Program-made: the position numbers and the translations under genes
Shown here: one piece after another, positions 13,510 through 18,260 of the stretch
How the letters are laid out: every line of letters begins with the position of its first letter
Numbering within the stretch: the first letter of the stretch is position 1
NCBI GenBank assembly: GCA_003478935.1
Contig: QUFP01000053.1
Location: forward strand, 1 to 18,260
DNA length: 18,260 nucleotides
Source: Firmicutes bacterium AF25-13AC
GTDB taxonomy: Bacteria; Bacillota; Clostridia; Lachnospirales; Lachnospiraceae
Direction of reading: 5' to 3'
The notes under the pieces: model-generated
What the model was told of the DNA's origin: nothing
Seen by the model: only the letters and a program-made list of their open reading frames with translations
Databases searched by the model: none

Positions 13510-14274
13510 GTGAATATTGAAGAACAACTCAAAAGGTATCGGGAAAATCAGAATATTATTCCTGATGAACAGCACATAAAAGAAACCGTAAGAAAATCAA
13601 TAGAAAGTTATTGCTCCGTTGAGCAGGAAAAGCAACTAACGTATTGGGAATTTTTATGGACAGAGTTACATCTTATACGCAAGCGGTGGTGGCTGCTGCA
13701 AATGCTTTTGTTATGGACTGCTGCAACCCTTTTGCCAGATCTTTTAGACAATAGGTATGTGATAAGAATGTTAGGTATGATAGGGGTACTCTTTATTGTT
13801 CTGATGATACCGGAATTTTGGAAAAACAAATCTTGTGACTGTATGCAGATAGAAGCGACCTGCCTTTATTCATTGCGACAGATATATGCAGCCAGAATCT
13901 TTCTATTTGGAATTGTCGATTTATTTATGATAAGCCTGTTTTGTATCACACTTAGAGGAAGTGTCAATCTCGCGCTATCAGAAATTGTCATCCAGTTTTT
14001 GTTTCCAGCCGTGGTGACTGCTTGCATTTGCTTTGGTACGTTGTGCAGCAATAGTCGTGTAAATGAGGGAACTTCTATTATTCTCTGCCTGTTATGGAGC
14101 GGAATATGGTGGTTCATTATCAATAACGAAACCATTTACGTTCTCATTACACTTCCGGTTTGGTATGCTTTGTTTGGAACTGCTGTTGTTTTTCTGATTG
14201 GTGCAATTTATAAAACCATATTTGATTGTAATAAATTCTGTGAGGTGGATTTAAGTGGAACTACAATTAGTTAA
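13510..14274 (+). CDS. Six-TM membrane protein of the sigma/ABC operon
   Basis: A 254-residue protein I cannot assign to a named family. The first 55 residues are charged and cytoplasmic-looking, ending in LTYWEFLWTELHLIRKRWW. Six hydrophobic segments follow at about 60-78, 84-102, 129-148, 158-178, 187-204 and 208-234. The N-terminal soluble segment before the first helix and its position right after an ECF sigma factor suggest an anti-sigma role; alternatively it is an accessory subunit of the ABC transporter. The start is GTG at 13510 after GGGAGGAGTGATTTT, close to the sigma stop codon. Its last 20 bases overlap the ABC ATPase gene. No catalytic motif is visible. Confidence 0.8.
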   Translation: MNIEEQLKRYRENQNIIPDEQHIKETVRKSIESYCSVEQEKQLTYWEFLWTELHLIRKRWWLLQMLLLWTAATLLPDLLDNRYVIRMLGMIGVLFIVLMIPEFWKNKSCDCMQIEATCLYSLRQIYAARIFLFGIVDLFMISLFCITLRGSVNLALSEIVIQFLFPAVVTACICFGTLCSNSRVNEGTSIILCLLWSGIWWFIINNETIYVLITLPVWYALFGTAVVFLIGAIYKTIFDCNKFCEVDLSGTTIS

Positions 14275-15133
14275 TCTGACAAAAGAGTTTGGAAATTTTC
14301 GAGCAGTAAACAACCTGAATCTTACGATTTCAAATGGTGTGTATGGTCTTTTAGGTGTCAATGGTGCTGGAAAAACCACTTTAATGAAAATGATATGCTC
14401 ACTGCTGACCCCTACAAGTGGAAAGATATTATGTGACGGGCAGGATATTGGGGGAATGGGCGGCGAGTACCGGAATCTTTTAGGATATTTGCCGCAGGAA
14501 TTTGGATTTTATCCGGAATTTACGGTAAAGGATTATCTTTTATACATTGCAGCCTTAAAAGGGATTCGCCCGATTGTGGCAAAGAAAAAAGTAAACAAAC
14601 TACTTGCACAGGTAGGACTTTCCAAAGCTGCTAATAAAAAAATGCGGAAATTATCCGGAGGCATGAAACGTCGGGCTGGCATTGCACAAGCGATACTGAA
14701 TGACCCTAAAATTTTGATTTTGGATGAACCAACTGCCGGACTTGACCCCGCAGAAAGAATACGTTTTCGCAATCTAATCAGTGAACTGTCAGAAAACCGT
14801 ATTGTTATATTATCTACTCACATTGTTTCGGATGTGGAGTATATTGCAAAGGATATTTGGCTTATGAAAGACGGTAAGATTTTGCAGCAAGGGAATTTAG
14901 ATGAAATCGTATCTTCCATGCCGCAAAAAGTATGGGCTTGTCAGACTTCCCATGAAAAAGCAGCAAAGTTGATGAAACAATATAAAGTATCTAATATGAA
15001 ATCAGAAAATGGTACTGTTGAATTACGAATTATTTCTGCCAGGCAGCCGCTTGAACATGCAAGACTTGTGCGCCCTAATTTAGAAGACGTCTTTTTGTAT
15101 TATTTTGGAGAAAAGGGTGGTGACATGGAATGA
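14255..15133 (+). CDS. ABC transporter ATP-binding protein
   Basis: A 292-residue ATPase with all ABC motifs: Walker A GVNGAGKTT (34-42), Q-loop at LPQEF (Gln81), signature LSGGM (133-137) and Walker B ILILDEPTAG (153-162), with STH as the switch histidine. The C-terminal part (about 220-292) is the variable extension typical of drug/peptide-export ATPases. The family powers ABC-2 exporters, and the permease gene overlaps its end by ATGA. The start is GTG at 14255 with GAGGTGG upstream, inside the end of the previous gene. Bacitracin- or lantibiotic-type immunity is a reasonable guess from the operon, but the substrate cannot be determined. Confidence 0.93.
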   Translation: MELQLVNLTKEFGNFRAVNNLNLTISNGVYGLLGVNGAGKTTLMKMICSLLTPTSGKILCDGQDIGGMGGEYRNLLGYLPQEFGFYPEFTVKDYLLYIAALKGIRPIVAKKKVNKLLAQVGLSKAANKKMRKLSGGMKRRAGIAQAILNDPKILILDEPTAGLDPAERIRFRNLISELSENRIVILSTHIVSDVEYIAKDIWLMKDGKILQQGNLDEIVSSMPQKVWACQTSHEKAAKLMKQYKVSNMKSENGTVELRIISARQPLEHARLVRPNLEDVFLYYFGEKGGDME

Positions 15134-16353
15134 TTCGATTTGAAATAAAAAAGATATTTTCAAAAACTGCAAATAAAATCGGTCTGATCGTATTGCTGGC
15201 AGCCATCGCTGTTACTTGCTATTTTGCAATATCTTCCATGGACTATGTGGATGAGGAGGGGGATACACACACAGGAATTGCGGCAGCAAGGTACTTGCGT
15301 GATACAAAAGCGGAATGGGAAGGCCTGATCACAGAAGATGTGCTTCGAGAGGTCATTCGGCAAAATCGGCTAATCAACGAAACCTATCCTGACAGCCCGA
15401 CAGATATTAAAACCAGCAACATTGGCTATTCCAAAAAACAGGGATTTTCTGATATTAGGGATTTAATTAACTCTGGATTTTCCGAGTTCCGAGAACATAA
15501 TTACTATCGGGCAGACAGCTTATCAGAGGATGAGGTTGGAAAGCTTTATGATAACCGCATCTTAAATCTGGAGAAATGGCTTAATTCTGATGAAGCAAAA
15601 GACCAATTCAGTGAAAAGGAAAAAGCATTTCTGGTTAGTCAATATCAAAAACTGGAGACTCCTTTTTATTATGAATATGCAGGCGGTTTTACTGCTGCTT
15701 TGGTCTATGCACCCACAATCATTATGCTGACCGTTTTGATTATGAGTTTCTTTGTAGCAGGTATCTTTTCAAACGAATTTGGGTGGAAAGCGGATTCTGT
15801 TTTCTTTTCCGCAAGGTATGGCAGAAATAGGGGGACTTTTTCTAAAATAGCGGCTGGGTTGATTGTTATTACCGGAGTTTACTGGTTGGTAATTCTGATA
15901 TATTCCGCAGTAGTATTTAGTGTTGCAGGTATTGGCGGTGCAAATTGTGTTATTCAGACAAGCTGGGCTTTCTGGAAAAGTTTTTACAATATTACCTATT
16001 TGCAGGCATACCTCTTAACCGTGATTGGTGGATATGTGGGAGCATTATTCATTTTAGCTGTCTCCATGCTGGTATCTGCCAAGACACATACAACTGTTTT
16101 AGCTGTTACAATTCCATTTGTACTGTTATTCATTCAATCCTTTTTGGGTGGATTTTCAGTATTATCAGATGTATTAGGACTTTTGCCAGACCAACTCTTG
16201 CAGATAAATATGGCAATTAAAACCTTTACTCTTTATGAAATTGGTGGGAAAGTGATAGGATCAGTTCCGATTATTTTAACAATTTATTCCGTTCTATTCC
16301 TTATTATTTTACCTGTTCTGTATCAGGTATATCGAAAAACAGAAATAAAGTAA
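15130..16353 (+). CDS. ABC-2 type transporter permease
   Basis: A 407-residue membrane protein. A first helix (about 16-35) is followed by a large hydrophilic domain (about 36-185) that would lie outside the membrane. Five hydrophobic segments then follow at about 188-214, 240-268, 292-317, 320-350 and 379-400. This N-terminal helix, large external domain and C-terminal helix bundle is common in ABC-2 permeases for peptide or drug export. The ATG overlaps the ATPase stop codon (ATGA, 15130-15133), so the two are translationally coupled and form one transporter. A bidirectional hairpin lies about 80 bases beyond the stop codon. Confidence 0.9.
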   Translation: MIRFEIKKIFSKTANKIGLIVLLAAIAVTCYFAISSMDYVDEEGDTHTGIAAARYLRDTKAEWEGLITEDVLREVIRQNRLINETYPDSPTDIKTSNIGYSKKQGFSDIRDLINSGFSEFREHNYYRADSLSEDEVGKLYDNRILNLEKWLNSDEAKDQFSEKEKAFLVSQYQKLETPFYYEYAGGFTAALVYAPTIIMLTVLIMSFFVAGIFSNEFGWKADSVFFSARYGRNRGTFSKIAAGLIVITGVYWLVILIYSAVVFSVAGIGGANCVIQTSWAFWKSFYNITYLQAYLLTVIGGYVGALFILAVSMLVSAKTHTTVLAVTIPFVLLFIQSFLGGFSVLSDVLGLLPDQLLQINMAIKTFTLYEIGGKVIGSVPIILTIYSVLFLIILPVLYQVYRKTEIK

Positions 16354-16434
16354 AAAGCGAGTGAAAAGCTAACTTGAAACTCTAAGCAATTTATGAGGTA
16401 TTGATAAGGAAAAGAAAATCAAACAAATATAATA

Positions 16435-16474
16435 AGCCCGTCTGAAAGATAATCTTATACCTTTCAGACGGGCT
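16435..16474. terminator. Bidirectional hairpin between convergent genes
   Basis: AGCCCGTCTGAAAG (16435-16448) and CTTTCAGACGGGCT (16461-16474) form a perfect 14-bp stem with a 12-base loop. It separates the plus-strand permease from the minus-strand recombinase remnant. On the minus strand it is followed by TTATTATATTTG, a fair T-rich tract, so it works best for the recombinase side. Confidence 0.75.
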
Positions 16475-16497
16475 GCTTTGTTATGGTTTTGCGGTGC

Positions 16498-18009
16498 TTA
16501 TTCCGGTATCTCACCCACAAAGTTGTAGATGATTTTCACTTCCTGCTGTTTCTGTCCATCCACTTTCTTCATTTCGCCGACTACAATCCGGCTGATCAGA
16601 CGGTGCAGCATGGCTTCGTCCAGTTCCTGAATGGCAGCATACTGGCGGATTTCATGGATAAAGGTCTGTACATCGCTTTCCTGGGATTCTGTACGGCGTA
16701 TCAGCAGAGACAGGTCTTGCAGGCGTTTCCGGTTTGCTTCCTGTTTCTGCTCCATAGCGGAGGTCAGCTTCAGAAAGCGCTGTTCCGATAAAATCCCCTT
16801 TGCCTTATCGGTTTACAGATTCAAAAACAAATCGTCGATTTCCTGGTTCCGGACTTCCAGTTTTTCACATTCCCTCTGTACCTCGGAAGCGTCTGTCTGG
16901 TACTGGCGCTCCATTCGGCGGCACAACCGGCTATAAAACGCATCCGCATCCTGTAAAGCCATTGCCGCCAGCTCCTGAATGTCTTTCAATACCAGGTCAT
17001 ACAAATCCCTTGCCTCAATCTTGTGGCTGGTGCAGGCGTTCTTTCCCAGCCGGTTGTAGGTCTGGCAGATGTAGTATGCCTTGTCGATAGGCTCCCTCAT
17101 TTTGCCGGTAAAGCGGTTTTTTCCGGTGCGTCCTACCTTTTCATACCGTACCTGCATGGACTTCCCGCAGGTAGCACAGTAGATAATGCCGTGGAAGATG
17201 TTGTAAAAGGGGCAGGCATTGCCCTCCATGATGGCAGGTCTGCCGTCAATCAGCTCCTGAACCTTGTCCCATTCCTCCGGCGTGACAATCGCTTCGTGGC
17301 AGTTTTCAATGATTTCCCAATCTTCACGGGGGATAATGTCCACCGTACCGGAGCGGATTCCTTTCTGGTGTGTCCGGCAGACCAGGTGCGCCCCTTTATA
17401 AAAGGGATTGCGTAAGATGTGGCTGATCCTGCTGGCGCTCCAGTAGTAGTAATTCACATCACATTCCGTCTGTGTTTTCACATGGGTAATGGGGGCTTTA
17501 TCCTCCATCAGCCGTTTGGCAATCCGCATACAGCCCCAGCCGTCCAGCGCCATATCATAGATTTTGCGGATGACCGGCGCAGTCTCCGGGTCAATCAGTA
17601 AATGCCCCTTTTCCTCCGGGTCACGCTTCAAGCCATAGGGCGGCGTCCCTCCGCAGAACTTCCCCTGGCGGGAGCGGGTCATACGTCCAGCCAGCACCTT
17701 TTTGGAAATATCCCGGCTGTACATATCGTTCAGGATGTTCTTAAACGGCGTGATGTCCAGTTCCGGGCTGGTCAGGCTGTCTACGCCGTCTGTCACAGCG
17801 ATATATCTTACATTGTGTTTTGGGAAAAAGATTTCGATATAAGTGCCTGCTTCAATGTAGTTACGTCCCAGTCTGGAGAGGTCTTTGGTAATGACGCAGC
17901 CCACTTTCCCCGCCTCAATATCAGCGATCATCCGCCGGAAAGAGGGGCGGTTGAAGTTGCGTCCTGTGTACCCATCGTCCACATAGTATTCGTACTGACA
18001 CCTTTCCAC
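16498..18009 (-). pseudogene. Second large serine recombinase, broken
   Basis: The frame from about 18009 reads QYEYYVDDGYTGRNF, then SRLGRN and NDMYSRDISKK of the resolvase domain, a recombinase domain, a Cys set (YCATCGKSMQ) and DLFLNL before TAA at 16813-16815. The same frame continues at once with TDKAKGILSEQRFLKLTSAM and the DUF4368-like tail ending NFVGEIPE at 16498. Homologues have a Tyr codon where the TAA stands, so this is a one-base nonsense mutation. The N-terminal residues with the catalytic serine are missing, and a TAA lies in frame about 27 bases before the GTG at 18009. It is inactive as seen, and is distinct in sequence from the intact recombinase at 321-1931. Confidence 0.88.
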
Positions 18010-18051
18010 CGGGACAGGTACTGTGGCTTTTTATCTGTCCCACTGGTTCTA

Positions 18052-18260
18052 TCAACAATAAAATTTAATCGTATTTGTAACAAAAAACTGTTTCCATCTT
18101 GCACAAATAAGGAAAAACTGAGCTGAAATAAATTCCATTAACTCATTCAATTCCTTCGATGCAATTTGACTTCCATTGCTTGCTACAATGCATCCCCCAG
18201 TACGGGTTAACCAAATTTTTGTAGCATTCGGTGTTGGTCTGCCTTTTGATACATGAACAT
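18052..18260 (-). CDS. DUF4160-like small protein, C-terminal part
   Basis: An open frame enters from the right edge and ends with TGA at 18052, 68 codons visible. It reads VHVSKGRPTPNATKIWLTRT, then GGCIVASNGSQI, KELNELMEFISAQFFLICAR and the end TNTIKFYC. The HVHV-like start, NATKIW and ELNELMEFI pattern is what I remember of DUF4160-type proteins of about 90-100 residues, often near toxin-antitoxin DUF2442 genes. The function is unknown. The start lies outside the window. The recombinase remnant begins about 45 bases downstream, so this may be where the older element inserted. Confidence 0.6.
   Translation of the reverse strand, partial: VHVSKGRPTPNATKIWLTRTGGCIVASNGSQIASKELNELMEFISAQFFLICARWKQFFVTNTIKFYC

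Noticed and set aside
18010..18052. N-terminal extension of the broken recombinase to recover the catalytic serine
   Set aside because: An in-frame TAA stands about 27 bases upstream of the GTG at 18009, and no other frame nearby encodes the RLS-type active-site segment.
17602..18126. Plus-strand open frame of 174 codons
   Set aside because: It is opposite the conserved recombinase domain and the DUF4160-like gene and has no family signature.

Overview
The window looks like part of a mobile-element mosaic from a Gram-positive gut Clostridia (Lachnospiraceae/Oscillospiraceae type) genome. This rests on strong AGGAGG ribosome binding sites, frequent GTG/TTG starts, consensus sigma-A promoters, and gene families typical of gut integrative elements (large serine recombinase, TnpW, Maff2, phage-type replisome organizer, ribosomal-protection tet gene). 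No rRNA, tRNA or CRISPR array was seen.

Layout. Positions 1-132 hold the start of a small HTH regulator with its promoter and a palindromic operator candidate. Positions 321-6183 are a compact minus-strand module. Read in the direction of transcription it is MobC-like protein, relaxase, small Cys-rich protein, replisome organizer, DnaC-like ATPase, TnpW and an intact large serine recombinase. Several of its genes overlap by ATGA. Positions 6184-6632 form a gene-free, repeat-rich block that is the best oriT candidate. Positions 6717-7355 carry the paired HTH and sigma-like regulators; the sigma-like gene is frameshifted. Positions 7559-11877 are AT-richer cargo on the minus strand: a frameshifted methyltransferase, a frameshifted membrane XRE regulator, a tetracycline ribosomal-protection gene with its full leader/attenuator, and a P-loop kinase. 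Positions 12140-12776 contain broken remnants of conjugation genes (Maff2 and the C-terminus of VirD4/TraG). Positions 12815-16353 are a plus-strand operon: ECF-type sigma factor, six-TM protein, ABC ATPase, ABC permease. Positions 16498-18009 are a dead second serine recombinase lacking its catalytic N-terminus and carrying an in-frame TAA. The right edge holds the 3' end of a DUF4160-like gene.

How it works together. The left module can plausibly excise or integrate (recombinase), replicate transiently (organizer plus helicase-loader-like ATPase) and be nicked for transfer (relaxase, MobC, oriT). The coupling protein is only a stub and no VirB4/VirB6 genes are present, so as seen here it is a mobilizable rather than self-transmissible element. 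Its selectable cargo is tetracycline resistance, induced through leader-peptide attenuation. The ECF-sigma/ABC operon is probably a cell-envelope or antimicrobial-peptide defence unit, but its substrate cannot be read from sequence.

Most notable points: three genes in the 6.9-9.0 kb interval are each interrupted by what looks like one missing base, and one of these sits on a textbook A_AAA_AAG slippery heptamer. There are iteron-like repeats next to a polypyrimidine tract inside the replisome organizer gene, an oriT-like repeat block, and a second copy of a sigma-gene fragment flanking the methyltransferase.
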